Shown here: piece by piece, positions 8,384 to 17,997 of the stretch | How the letters are laid out: every line of letters starts with the position of its first letter | Position numbering within the stretch: the stretch's first letter is position 1 | Source: Haematococcus lacustris | Taxonomy: Eukaryota > Chlorophyta > Chlorophyceae > Chlamydomonadales > Haematococcaceae | DNA: 64,000 bases | Direction: 5' to 3' | NCBI GenBank assembly: GCA_030144725.1 | Contig: JASKMD010000021.1 | Span: 1,695,768-1,759,767 of the forward strand | Program-made: the position numbers and the translations under genes | The notes under the pieces: generated by a model | Told to the model about the DNA's origin: nothing | What the model saw: only the letters and a program-made list of their open reading frames with translations | Database searches by the model: none

Positions 8384-10016
8384 GGTCACCCCCGCCATTG
8401 GCTGCACCCCCATGGCTCAAGAGATAACTTTCTTACTCATTTCTGCACGGATGAGGCCGCCGATTTGTGCGATGAGCTAGTAATGACCCGAATAGAGTGC
8501 AGCCAGCCCCAGCGGTTTGCCGGGTGGCTGGCCCCCAACACGCGACGTGTTCTGGAGCGTCGCAGACACATTTAGCGACGGCATTAGGCAGCCTGGACCC
8601 AGAGCGGCGTGAATGGCGCATCCTGACTGGACATGCCAACTTTTCAGGTTAGCACGCATCAGTGCTGCAACGTCCTAGCACGAATCGAGACCCACTCCCA
8701 AGCTCACCTGCTGCTTCCCGGCCTGCTTCCTTGCCCCCCGCTCCAAAGTGTCACCTTTTGTCATCAAACGGCGCCTCTGCAGGTCGATGGCATTGTGGGT
8801 TGGGAGCGTGACCGCGATTGCGGATTGTCGCTGAAAACAGGTTCAGTCCACATGTTGCAGCCATTTTTAGGTTGCACAAGAGTTCCTGATTACTGGTGCT
8901 TGTGGCTTCTGAGCAACCACGAACGGCAAGAATTAGTGAGAAACATGCAGACACTGAGCTGTGAGAAGTGTTTGCCGTTGTGCAGGCCTGTAAACGCCAT
9001 GGTTACCAAGAAAAGGGGGGTGATGGCTAGATGTGCCGGTGCGCAAAAAGCGAGGGAGGTTATGGCACAGCGCAGGGCTGCTGAGGCTGAAGCCAAGGCC
9101 CAGGCTGGTGCTGCTGAGGCTGAGACCCAGGCACAGGCTGATGCTGGTGCTTATGAGGCTGATGAGGCTGGTGCTGATGAGGCTGGTGCTTATGAGGCTG
9201 ATGCTGGTGCTTATGAGGCTGAGGCCCAGGCACAGGCTGATGCTCGTGCTTATGAGGCACAGTTGCACCAGCTGCAGCCTGAACTGCAGCAGAGGGAGCA
9301 ACAGGCTACTGACACCCAACGCTTGCAACATCTACAGCAACAGCTGCAGGACCTCCAGCAGGATGAACTTCAACGTAAGGAGCAGCAGGTGGCTGAGCAG
9401 CAACAGCAGCTGCAGCAGCAGCAGGCAGACATGCACCTGAGGGAGCAGCAGTTGGCTGAGCAGCAACACCAGCTGCAGCAGCAGCAGGCAGACATGCAGC
9501 AGAGGGAGCAGCAGGTGGCTCAGCAGCAGCAACAGGTGCAGCAGCAGCAGGCGGACCTGCAGCTGAGGGAGCAGCAGGTGGCTACCCAGAAGCACCAGGT
9601 GCAGCAGCAACAGGCGGACCTGCAGCAGAGGGAGCAGCAGGTGGCTCAGCAACACCACCAGGTGCAGTTGCAGCAGCAGCTGTACAGACTGCAGCAACAG
9701 CTCGAGGCACACAGTGGGGCTGAATTGCAACGCCAGGTGCAGCAGCAGCTGGCTGCACAGCAACACCTGTTGCAGCAGCAGCAGGCAGACCTGCTACTAA
9801 AGCAGCAGCAGGTGGAGAAGCAGCCGCAAGAGGCGGCAGTCCAGCAGGCTGTCAGCACCCACCACCCCCTCCCAGACCATTCTACATGCTCTCCCCTCGT
9901 CCCTGGGTCCCTCAGGTCACCCCTCTTCAAGCGCCCACGCCAGGACACAACACTAGCGCCCATGCCAAGGTACGCGGTTCCATGCATGCCCTCCCAAGCA
10001 AGCACAACCACACCTT
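8384..10016 (+). mobile_element. Copy A of the GGTCACC transposon (5' part)
   Basis: It begins at 8384 with the terminal sequence GGTCACCCCCGCCATTGG, which also forms both ends of the transposon at 11647-22989. From there to about 9850 it is collinear with the minus strand of 22989-21800: first a short conserved frame (DEAADLCDELVMTRIEC, QRFAGWLAPN; 8450-8575), then the coiled-coil gene. No matching 3' terminus was found before 11640, so copy A is probably truncated or continues into the pentanucleotide array. It abuts the 5' side of the minus-strand host gene. Confidence 0.65.
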
Positions 10017-10420
10017 TCATACACCACACCACACCACACCACACCACACCACACCACACCACACCACACCACACCACACCACACCACACCACACCACACC
10101 ACACCACACCACACCACACCACACCACACCACACCACACCACACCACACCACACCACACCACACCACACCACACCACACCACACCACACCACACCACACC
10201 ACACCACACCACACCACACCACACCACACCACACCACACCACACCACACCACACCACACCACACCACACCACACCTACCACAAACCTGTGTGGGATGCTT
10301 GTGTGCATGTGCAGGCTCCATAGTGTGGCCCATGCATTGCGCATTCCAGGGCTGCCCTACTCAGAGGTGGTGGGAGCCCATCAAAGCCTGCTGCTGGCAA
10401 CCGCTCCCCCTCCCCCTTAG
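8999..10420 (+). CDS. Gln-rich coiled-coil protein of the GGTCACC transposon (copy A)
   Basis: The ATG at 8999 starts MVTKKRGVMARCAGAQKARE, a basic head with a counterpart in the related copy at 22389. An Ala/Glu region with repeats of GAYEADEAG follows, then a long coiled coil made of 21-residue repeats (REQQVAQQQQQVQQQQADLQ, three heptads each) to about 9840. A Ser/Pro-rich part follows and the frame then runs through an ACACC microsatellite (HTTPHHTTPHH), which is unlikely to be real coding. In the second copy the coiled coil is followed by a conserved His/Asp/Gly and cysteine-rich region that is missing here. The frame is open upstream to 8633, but that part is probably 5' exon and intron. 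The function is unknown; a DNA-binding or multimerising transposon protein is a guess. Confidence 0.5.
   Translation: MVTKKRGVMARCAGAQKAREVMAQRRAAEAEAKAQAGAAEAETQAQADAGAYEADEAGADEAGAYEADAGAYEAEAQAQADARAYEAQLHQLQPELQQREQQATDTQRLQHLQQQLQDLQQDELQRKEQQVAEQQQQLQQQQADMHLREQQLAEQQHQLQQQQADMQQREQQVAQQQQQVQQQQADLQLREQQVATQKHQVQQQQADLQQREQQVAQQHHQVQLQQQLYRLQQQLEAHSGAELQRQVQQQLAAQQHLLQQQQADLLLKQQQVEKQPQEAAVQQAVSTHHPLPDHSTCSPLVPGSLRSPLFKRPRQDTTLAPMPRYAVPCMPSQASTTTPFIHHTTPHHTTPHHTTPHHTTPHHTTPHHTTPHHTTPHHTTPHHTTPHHTTPHHTTPHHTTPHHTTPHHTTPHHTTPHHTTPHHTTPTTNLCGMLVCMCRLHSVAHALRIPGLPYSEVVGAHQSLLLATAPPPP
10017..10275. repeat. (ACACC)n pentanucleotide microsatellite
   Basis: About 51 nearly perfect copies of ACACC. 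Because the unit has no stop in several frames, long artificial frames cross it on both strands. A reverse-complement (GGTGT)n array sits at 20412-20530. Confidence 0.95.
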
Positions 10421-11642
10421 GCCAGGCCAGCGCAGCAAGCTCAATCCAACCCAAAACAGCCACCGCCCTCCAGCCCTTCTTACCTGCCACCACCACCCCT
10501 GCATGGGGGCACAGCCAGTGGGTTGGCTGTGAGGGCCTGGGGGAGGTCATTGACGGAGTACTTCAGCGCATGGGGCATGCCTGGGGATCTGTGGGTCCCC
10601 TACGCTGCTGGTCGTCTCACTGGGGGTGCAGAGGTGTGGTGGAGCCACCAAGTGTTTAACAACACCCCCGCTGCCACGGCCGCTGGCTTCGGTCTCGAGC
10701 TGTTTAGCGCCGGTGCTCGGCCTCGCGTGTTTAAACCCTTTAGCACTGGCGGTTTTGTCGTTATCTACTACCTAAGTCTGTTAAACTGCAGGCTAGTATC
10801 TATTATAACGCATGAAAACGGAACAAATACTATCATTATGGTAAGTTACCGTAATTACTATACGATTCGCGATGCCCCGAAAACAAAGATAGAGTACTCT
10901 TCCCACATAATTATTTACTTTTCCCCGATGCAGCAAACCACAGTTGTGAGATTGCGGGTGTGCTTATGTATATTCTTTTATTATTCTTATTTATCTATGT
11001 CATCAGTGGGGCCATAACTGCGCGGCTCGGAGTGCATCCCCGGCGCATGGGACTGTGGATAGTTCCATTGCCAAATCATGATTTAAAGCATATGTTGGTT
11101 GCCGGGAGGGGAGTGCAGCACCTCACCCCCCGCTGCATCCGCTTGACCACCAGGACTGCCCTGTCCTACACAATGCACCGACACAGAACTGACGCGGTGC
11201 CAAGGTGTCAAATGACAAGTTTGACAGCGGGGACCTAGACATTGACATTGAGCAATGGCATACATGGCATACATGGTTGGACTGCTCTTGAGACCAGCAC
11301 GACGTGTCTGGCGAGCTAATGTACGCTCCATTGCGATTGAAACGAGCTGATTTAGTGACGAAATAGTCGACTAGTCTACACTATTTACTATCTCTAGTCT
11401 ATACTACTTACTACATGGGACATAGAGATGTAACAGTCCAGGCACTCAGCTAGGATGAATGGTAGGTTTGTGTTCCTTTTTTGCATGCAAGATCCTGTGA
11501 GATTTGAATTGCCTTTTACTTATGACGAGATCTTGCGATGATAAGGGACTTCTTGAGTGCTAGATGCTGGAGGGGCTTGGTTCAGACTTCTTGCATCCTT
11601 CTGATGGACTTGCTTTTGTTCTGCTTGCAATGACTACTCTTC
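10276..11642. other. Stretch without a recognised gene
   Basis: The part from 10540 to 10640 has a short plus frame (SLTEYFSAWGMPGDLWVPYA, then GGAEVWW) that faintly resembles retrotransposon Gag. 10845-11040 is a degraded repeat. The rest to 11642 shows only short frames and simple A/T-rich sequence (CTAGTCTATACTA near 11370-11410). Confidence 0.4.
10845..11040. repeat. Degraded relative of the 1603-2402 region
   Basis: 10845-10985 follows 1603-1752 (TTACCGTA..., GATTCGCGATGCCCCGAA, TTTTCCCCGATGCA), and 10990-11035 follows 2405-2466 (ACTGCGCGGCTCGGAGT). The copy thus joins the left part of the small element to sequence just outside its right end, like an internal deletion of a larger repeat. 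Confidence 0.55.
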
Positions 11643-11972
11643 TCTTGGTCACCCCCGCCATTGGCTGCACCCCTGATAACCTCCGACCGGTCTTTAAGAG
11701 TTTTACAGCGATTTTTGCGCAGGGCGGTGCAGCTCAACAAAGCGAAGCTAGCGGGCTGCTCGGGCTGATGTGCACCTGTGCCGGGGCGGGCGGGGGTGTT
11801 GAGAATCTTGGTCGCGTTGTGCCGGGAATGCCCTGCTTAGTGGGTCTGTGATCAGCGAACAGCTATCGCGCTCAGCGGCCCAGCTTTTCAAAATTTGAAT
11901 TTCTTGTCGGGCGCAGGACCCCCCCGACATGTGTAAAAGTGCTAGTGGTAGTGCTGATAATGTGCTTGAGAG

Positions 11973-12144
11973 TGTTGCGTGATGAGTGGCGGTGACTGAG
12001 TTCTCCGTGACAGACTGGGCGTTGTCAGGAAGTCTGCCCGGGAATCGAACCCGGCCTCAGATCACCTCACCACATCACACTTCTCACAGGGGAGATCCAG
12101 ATCTCTCAACCGGCATTAGCTTAGCCTTACATGGTCACGTAACA
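11973..12144 (-). repeat. 3' LTR of the chromovirus (172 bp)
   Basis: It starts TGTTGCGTG and ends CACGTAACA, so the termini are inverted TG...CA. Identical to 17998-18169. On the element's sense strand it contains CCGGGTTCGATTCCCGG, which has the form of a tRNA T-arm / pol III B box. Confidence 0.95.
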
Positions 12145-12157
12145 TTCCCCCCCACCT
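12145..12157 (-). other. Polypurine tract
   Basis: On the minus strand GGTGGGGGGGAA directly precedes the 3' LTR, as expected for the plus-strand primer. Confidence 0.7.
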
Positions 12158-12269
12158 GGCTCAGCTGTACTCAGCTGACCACCGTGGTGTCGCCCCGCTC
12201 GGGCACATTGTGCCGTCACTCGCGCCCACACTAGCGCTAGGTGTCTGAGTTCCAACCATGCCACTACCA

Positions 12270-15200
12270 TCAGGCCTGGGCCTCAGCCTCAACATCATCC
12301 TTAGCTTCAGCCTCGCCATCAGCCGCCTCCTCAGCCTCGGCACTCAGGTTGTGCTCTGTCAGGTACCTGGCCAACAGCTCTTGGCAGCCCACCAATTGAG
12401 TGCTCAACTCCCATGTGTTATGCTCGTCACCATGCCCTTGCCACTTGACCAGGAACTCAAGCCTTCTCTTCTTGCACTTGCCCTTGCGCTTGCCTTTGCT
12501 GGGCTCCAGCCTGTGGCCCACCACCTTCTCCACTGTGTATTGGGGCTCTCCATCCAGCCACTGCACAGGAGGTGGTCCAGCCAGCCCAGGCACTGCCCCT
12601 GAAGCATCCGTGCGATAGGGCTTCACCAAGGACACATGGAACACGTTGTGGAGTCGAGACCACTCATCTGGCAGCCACAGCTTCACCGCTGCCTTGCCCA
12701 CCATGTACTGCACACTGAATGGGCCCACGTAACGAGGCTTTAGCTTACGGACGCCAGGCTGGTTAGCCTTACCCCTCATGTTCTGTGTGCTCAGCAGCAC
12801 CATGTCACCAGGCAGGTAAAGTACTTCACGCCGTTTGTTATCCTGATATGACTTCATGCGCTTCTGCGCCCGCGCTAGGCACTGCCTCGCTTGCTCAACC
12901 GCTGTCTTCATGCCCTTCACAAAATCATGCGCCTGCGGCACCTTCTGCGGCAGGTCGAGCAGCTCAGCCAGCCGCGGATGATAGCCGTAATTCAGGTAGA
13001 AGGGCGTGCTGCGGACCGACTCCTGCCAGGCATTGTTGATGGCGAACTCCACCAGAGGTAAGTACTCCGCCCAGTCCCGCTGGTCAGGCCTGATGAAGTG
13101 CCTCAGCATTTCCTCAATTACCCGGTTAACTCGCTCTGTTTGGCCATCTGTTTCAGGGTGGTAGGCGCTGGATAGGTTCACCTGGACCTGGAGCAGCTTG
13201 GTAACCTCAGCCCAAAACTTGTTGTGGAACTGGGGTCCTCTGTCACTGACCACACTCCTCGGCATCCCATGCAGCCGGAACACGTGCTCGAGGAACAGCT
13301 TTGCATATTGTGTGGCAGTCATGCTCTCCCATGTCTTCACCAGGTGTACCATCTTTGTTAGTCTGTCCACAAACACTAATATTGAGTCATATTTGTTGGG
13401 CCCACTTGCAGGCAGCTTCACTATGAGGTCCATTGACACGTTGTCCCACGGTCTCTCAGGTATGGGCAGCGGCTGCAGCAGGCCAGCAGGCTTCTTGGCA
13501 CTTGACTTGTTCACTTGGCACGAGTGGCAGCTGCGCACATAGCTCTTCACATCCTCGGACACACCGGGCCATGTAAACCAGCGCGTCACCTGCTCAAGGG
13601 TCTTCGTCATACCCAAGTGACCAGCAGACCTGGTGTCATGCATGGTGTATATCACTTTCTTCCGTAGCGCAGCGTCATCAGGAACCACCACTCTGCCCCA
13701 CTCAGTCAGCCACAGCCCCTCATGCTGGTACAGCTGCGATGTGAAGGCCTCATCAGCAAAGCGTGTGTCAGCCGCATAGGCTTGTTTGATTGCCTGCATT
13801 AGGGTTAAGGGACCCGACTCAGTTGTGGACTGCTCGTCATCACCTTGTTTGTTTGATTTGTTTTGTGACTCTGTTGTTTGTTGTTGCTGCCGCAGGGATT
13901 CCCCCCCACCTGGCTGCGCCTTCTTTTGTTGTGCACTTGTCATTCTTGCCTGGCCAGGCGTATGGGCAGCAGCCAAATCTTCTGGTGGGACCAGCTGGTT
14001 TGCTCTTTGGGCAGCCTCCCGGGCAGCCACCTGCCCCAGCTCAGCATTTTCTCGCAGCCGGGCAGCAGTGCGGCGTGTAGTTATGGCGTAGACTGGCCTT
14101 TCAGCCCGGGAGCTTAGCGTCATGATCACAGTCATGGCGTCTTCAGAGTCAGCATTTTGTGGTGATGATGAGCTTGTTAGCGCCACCTCATTGGCCAGAG
14201 CGGGGTTACGGCTGATAGGATCAGCCACATTAGTTGCACCGGGTATGTACTTGATTTCATACTTGTAGCGTGATAGCTCCTCCATCCATCTGACCTGCCG
14301 CCTCGACAGATTGGGCTGTGTTTGCAGGTAGATGAGGGGATTGTGATCAGTCAGGATTGTAACATCAACCGCTCCATCCAAATAACACCTCCACTCTCTG
14401 ACTGCTCTGATGATACCCAGCAGCTCTTGCTCTCCAGTGGCATAGCGCGTCTCAGCTGGGGACATCTTTTTACTTGTGTAAGCAATTGGTCTGCCATCTT
14501 GCATCAGCACCCCACCGGTGCCTACCAGCGACGCATCGGTGCACACTACAAAAGGCTTGCTGAAGTCAGGCAGAGCCAACACAGGAGCAGAGCAGAGCGC
14601 CTCTTTCAGGGCATTAAAAGCTTCCAGCTCAGCCCCCCCAAAGTGTTCCCAGTCATACGCAGCAGCCACTTGCTTGCTGGTCAGATTCGTCAACGGCGCA
14701 GCCAGAGAGCTGAAGTTGGGTATGAACCGCCTGAAGTAGTTTGCCAGCCCCAGGAAAGCCTGCAGGTCTTTTAAGTTGCGCGGCGTCGGCCATTCTTTCA
14801 CGACTTGCACTTTCGCAGGGTCGACAGCAATGCCTTTGCTGCCCACGATGTGGCCCAGGAACGCCAGCTGCGTCTTGTTGAACTCGCACTTTGCCAGTTT
14901 GGCGTAGAACTTGTTTTCTCGCATGAGCTGCAGGACTTGCCTCAGGTGCTGCACATGCTCCTCAGGGGTGTTGCTCATCACCAGAATGTCATCAATGTAC
15001 ACCAACACACACTCATTGATCAAAGGCTTGAATACGTTATTCATCATCCGTTGGAACATAGCAGGGGCGTTGGTCAGCCCGAAACAGAGCACCTTGAACT
15101 GGAACTGGCCCATTGGCGTCAAGAATGCCGTCTTAGGCACATCCTCCTCAGTGATCCTGATCTGATGGTACCCAGACTGCAGGTCTAGGGAGCTGAACAC

Positions 15201-16376
15201 CCTCTTGCCAGCCAGTTTGTCAAACAGGTCGTCAATCCTGGGAAGGGGGTACCTGTCCCTCACTGTTAACTTGTTGAGAGCACGGTAATCAATGCACATC
15301 CTCAGGCTCCCATCTTTCTTTTGCACAAACAGGATTGGTGCCCCGTATGGGCTGCTGCTTGGCTCAATCAACCCTTTGGCCAGCAGCTCAGCCACCTGCT
15401 TCTTCACCTCAGCCTCCTCTCTAGGGCTTAGCTTGTACATACGTTTGTAGGGAGCTTCAGCCCCGGGTGGTGTCCTGATTGTGTGCCCCACTGGCCTGTT
15501 AGGGGGCAACCCCGGTGGCATGTCCCCAAACACATCAGCATACTCAGATAGCAACCCATCTAGCACTGCTTGTGGCACTAGCCAGGGGTCCTGCTCAGTC
15601 TTCGTGCTCTGCTCACTGCATCCAGCCACTGCAGCTGCTAAGCTGCCCTGGTGCCAGCCCTCCTGGTCGCCAGCATCGCCAGGTTTCACTAGCATCAGCC
15701 AGCTACTGCAGCCTTTCCGCAGTTGTCGCACGGCCTGGCCCGGACTGAGCAGCTTAATTTTGGTTGCGCTTTCCCACTGCTCCTTCATAGCAGCAACAGC
15801 CGCAAACCCAGGCAGATGCTTTGGTTGCAGTGCGAACAAGTTTACAGGCTTCCCCGACTCTCCCAGTGCCTCAAACAGCGTGCACACCCCGTGCTTCACC
15901 TTAAGCACTGCATCGTGCTCGTGCATCCAATCGACACCGAGGATCAGGTCGACACCATTGAGCATTCCTGGCATGACCACTGCATTGCAATTCGTCTTGC
16001 TTTTTTGCACCTCCAGCAGGCCACAACGACGTTCAGTGATCACCACAGGCTGATTGGTTGCGGTCAGCACTCTCAGAGGTTCCATCATGATCTTCCTTTG
16101 TAGTGCAGCAGGGTTAACATTGCCTTCATGTCTTTCCAGCCACTCCTTGCTGATTATGGTGCAACTGGCACCTGTGTCAAGCATGACTCTGCACGGCTTG
16201 TTACCTAGCCGGCCCTCAAACAGAAAAGGTAGCTGCAGCCTTCCAGGCTGTACCTCAGCAGCATGCGGCGGTGCACCCATAGCCATAGCCATTCTATTAC
16301 ACATTGAGTTGGCTTCAAACATAGGCACAGGGTCATCCCCTGGCAGGTTAGCACCATCTTCCTGCCAGGCACACCC
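12270..16376 (-). CDS. pol: Pol polyprotein of Ty3/gypsy chromovirus
   Basis: About 1,370 residues. Protease active site LDTGAS lies near residue 50 of the part starting at 16328. Reverse transcriptase has the catalytic YIDDILVMS near 14990, followed by RNase H (CTDASLVGTGG). Integrase shows the zinc region (GHLGMTK, CHSCQVNK; about 13520-13640) and the DDE core ([30 protein letters not shown]). A chromodomain (LEFLVKWQGHGDEHNTWE; 12400-12530) ends the protein and would direct integration to certain chromatin. The frame equals that of gag; only the TAG at 16377-16379 separates them, so readthrough is the simplest way of expression. All key residues checked are intact. Confidence 0.95.
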   Translation of the reverse strand, partial: GCAWQEDGANLPGDDPVPMFEANSMCNRMAMAMGAPPHAAEVQPGRLQLPFLFEGRLGNKPCRVMLDTGASCTIISKEWLERHEGNVNPAALQRKIMMEPLRVLTATNQPVVITERRCGLLEVQKSKTNCNAVVMPGMLNGVDLILGVDWMHEHDAVLKVKHGVCTLFEALGESGKPVNLFALQPKHLPGFAAVAAMKEQWESATKIKLLSPGQAVRQLRKGCSSWLMLVKPGDAGDQEGWHQGSLAAAVAGCSEQSTKTEQDPWLVPQAVLDGLLSEYADVFGDMPPGLPPNRPVGHTIRTPPGAEAPYKRMYKLSPREEAEVKKQVAELLAKGLIEPSSSPYGAPILFVQKKDGSLRMCIDYRALNKLTVRDRYPLPRIDDLFDKLAGKRVFSSLDLQSGYHQIRITEEDVPKTAFLTPMGQFQFKVLCFGLTNAPAMFQRMMNNVFKPLINECVLVYIDDILVMSNTPEEHVQHLRQVLQLMRENKFYAKLAKCEFNKTQLAFLGHIVGSKGIAVDPAKVQVVKEWPTPRNLKDLQAFLGLANYFRRFIPNFSSLAAPLTNLTSKQVAAAYDWEHFGGAELEAFNALKEALCSAPVLALPDFSKPFVVCTDASLVGTGGVLMQDGRPIAYTSKKMSPAETRYATGEQELLGIIRAVREWRCYLDGAVDVTILTDHNPLIYLQTQPNLSRRQVRWMEELSRYKYEIKYIPGATNVADPISRNPALANEVALTSSSSPQNADSEDAMTVIMTLSSRAERPVYAITTRRTAARLRENAELGQVAAREAAQRANQLVPPEDLAAAHTPGQARMTSAQQKKAQPGGGESLRQQQQTTESQNKSNKQGDDEQSTTESGPLTLMQAIKQAYAADTRFADEAFTSQLYQHEGLWLTEWGRVVVPDDAALRKKVIYTMHDTRSAGHLGMTKTLEQVTRWFTWPGVSEDVKSYVRSCHSCQVNKSSAKKPAGLLQPLPIPERPWDNVSMDLIVKLPASGPNKYDSILVFVDRLTKMVHLVKTWESMTATQYAKLFLEHVFRLHGMPRSVVSDRGPQFHNKFWAEVTKLLQVQVNLSSAYHPETDGQTERVNRVIEEMLRHFIRPDQRDWAEYLPLVEFAINNAWQESVRSTPFYLNYGYHPRLAELLDLPQKVPQAHDFVKGMKTAVEQARQCLARAQKRMKSYQDNKRREVLYLPGDMVLLSTQNMRGKANQPGVRKLKPRYVGPFSVQYMVGKAAVKLWLPDEWSRLHNVFHVSLVKPYRTDASGAVPGLAGPPPVQWLDGEPQYTVEKVVGHRLEPSKGKRKGKCKKRRLEFLVKWQGHGDEHNTWELSTQLVGCQELLARYLTEHNLSAEAEEAADGEAEAKDDVEAEAQA

Positions 16377-17783
16377 CTAGTTGTTAGCACACCGATCTGC
16401 CGTGTGGCCAAAGCCCCTGCACTTAGGGCACCTAGGTCCAGGCACAAAGCCCCTGTCATCACGGTGCCGCTTCGGCGGGTGCTCCTCCTCATGGTAGTCC
16501 CTCTTGCTGGGCAGCTGGCCATCCCTACGGCCGCCTCCATGGCTCCTGCTTTGCAGGCTGTCCAGCTTCTGTAGCAGCACATCCAGTTTGGCGTCCATGC
16601 GCCCCTGCGGACCAGCACCACGGCCAGGACCAAACGTACGTCCTCGACCACGCCCACGGCCACCCAAGCCACGACCCCCACGCCCACGACCCGCAAATAC
16701 AGCCACAGCAGGCTCGCTGGGCATGTCATCACACATGTCGTGCTCATCATTGGGCATCGCAACAGGTGCAGCAACAGGCTGCAGCGACTTGGCTGCTCGC
16801 AGTGCAACATCCCGTCCACGGGCAAACTGCAGCAGAGCATCTAACGAGTCCCATCGCTGCCCCTGCTGTGTACGGGCACAATCTCGTCGCAATTGGGCAT
16901 TTGTCAAGCCTTCCAGAAAATACATGCACATGAACTTTTGTGGCAGGTTTGGCAGTCTCAGCGCAAGCAGGCTGAAAGACAGGCAGTAGGCCATGGTGTC
17001 TGCACCCTTCTGCTGGTATCCATCTTTCACCAGCTTCTCCATCACCTCATCCTCTGTGTTCTGGGTCCCCACACCTGTGGCCTTCCTGAACCACTCTTCT
17101 AGCTCTGCATCAGTTATCTCCTTGCCCTGAGCCTTGCAAGAGCTCACCATTTGCACAAGAGCGGACTTCACATCACCGCTGGTGGCATTCATCAGCCCCA
17201 CCATCAGAGGTTGCTGCGTAGCAGCGCACCAGCCAGTCACAAGCAACCAGTAAGGCTCAAACTCACGTGAGCGTGCAGAGTCCTCTAGTGTCCACGGTTC
17301 AGGCAAGTTCATGGTGGTTCTCACAACACACTGCGGTGTGCCCTTCCGTGCACTTGCCTCAGTGCCGGCACCCAAAAATGCGGCTCCATGCACATTCGCC
17401 GCCGCAACCGCGTGTTGCGCACTTGTACCAGCTCCAACTGAGCCTCCCATTGAGCCACTCACTGGGCCTGCCACTGCCCCACGGGCCTCATTCGCAACGC
17501 GGGCCTCACTTGCCACACGTGCCTCTCGCGCTGCCCTCTCCCGGGCTTCCACCTCTCTTTCACGAGCCTCAAGCTCTGCACGCATTCTGCGTAGCTCCTC
17601 ACCGCTCACCACATCGCGCGAAATCGGAACGTCACCCTGACCTCCTTCGCTCATCATCCCTGGACGGAAACGCACCAGGCCAGCGTCTTGCAACAACCTT
17701 GCTGCAGCAACGCGATTACCCGCTACGTTAGCGAGCTGCTCAAAGAAAGTATCAGATAATCTGGTTGTACTGCCGCCCGACAT
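16377..17783 (-). CDS. gag: Gag protein of Ty3/gypsy chromovirus
   Basis: 468 residues from the first ATG of the frame (MSGGSTTRLSDTFF; 17783). An N-terminal charged coiled-coil stretch (ELEAREREVEARERAAREA) is followed by a retrotransposon capsid-like domain (PWTLEDSARSREFEPYW, MAYCLSFSLLALRLP, FMCMYFLEGLT), an Arg/Gly-rich stretch (GRGRGGRGLGGRGRGRGR) and a CCHC zinc knuckle CPKCRGFGHTADRC at the C-terminus, which binds the RNA genome in this family. It stops at TAG (16377-16379), with pol continuing in the same frame. The frame extends upstream only through non-ATG codons. Confidence 0.9.
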   Translation of the reverse strand: MSGGSTTRLSDTFFEQLANVAGNRVAAARLLQDAGLVRFRPGMMSEGGQGDVPISRDVVSGEELRRMRAELEAREREVEARERAAREARVASEARVANEARGAVAGPVSGSMGGSVGAGTSAQHAVAAANVHGAAFLGAGTEASARKGTPQCVVRTTMNLPEPWTLEDSARSREFEPYWLLVTGWCAATQQPLMVGLMNATSGDVKSALVQMVSSCKAQGKEITDAELEEWFRKATGVGTQNTEDEVMEKLVKDGYQQKGADTMAYCLSFSLLALRLPNLPQKFMCMYFLEGLTNAQLRRDCARTQQGQRWDSLDALLQFARGRDVALRAAKSLQPVAAPVAMPNDEHDMCDDMPSEPAVAVFAGRGRGGRGLGGRGRGRGRTFGPGRGAGPQGRMDAKLDVLLQKLDSLQSRSHGGGRRDGQLPSKRDYHEEEHPPKRHRDDRGFVPGPRCPKCRGFGHTADRCANN

Positions 17784-17979
17784 TTCTAGACAAACTGCGG
17801 CAGCCACAAGTTACCAGCAATGCGTAGGCGCACGACTTCAAGCTCGCGCTCCTGCTCCGGGCTGAAAGGAAACTCCAGTAGCCCTCCCGTCGCTTCCCAC
17901 CAGCCCTCTACGTCTTCTCCCTCAAGGCTGGGACACAACTTGGCGTGCTTTAGCCAATCAGGCCTAGGAGGCGCCAGGG

Positions 17980-17996
17980 CCTCGGTCGGCAACCAA
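17980..17996 (-). other. Putative primer binding site
   Basis: One or two nucleotides inside the 5' LTR the minus strand reads TGGTTGCCGACCGAGG, starting with the TGG that pairs with a tRNA CCA end. The tRNA species was not identified. Confidence 0.5.
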
Positions 17997-17997
17997 C

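Noticed and set aside
10017..10344. Frames of HTTPHH / WCGVV repeats
   Set aside because: Pure translation of the ACACC microsatellite on both strands.
11973..12144. tRNA gene in the LTR
   Set aside because: Only a T-arm and a weak A-box-like stretch are present; acceptor and anticodon stems do not form.
12214..12226. CACTCGCGCC as a further CACTA-like terminus
   Set aside because: The match stops after ten bases; the AAGGCC part, inverted partner and family segment are missing, and it lies inside the intact chromovirus.
16205..16840. 211-codon minus frame overlapping gag and pol
   Set aside because: It is out of frame with gag and pol, which carry all recognised domains.
17786..17992. 68-codon leader frame between 5' LTR and gag
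   Set aside because: The frame contains no ATG (it starts at TTG), and an in-frame stop lies upstream in the LTR, although its stop is only two bases before the gag ATG.
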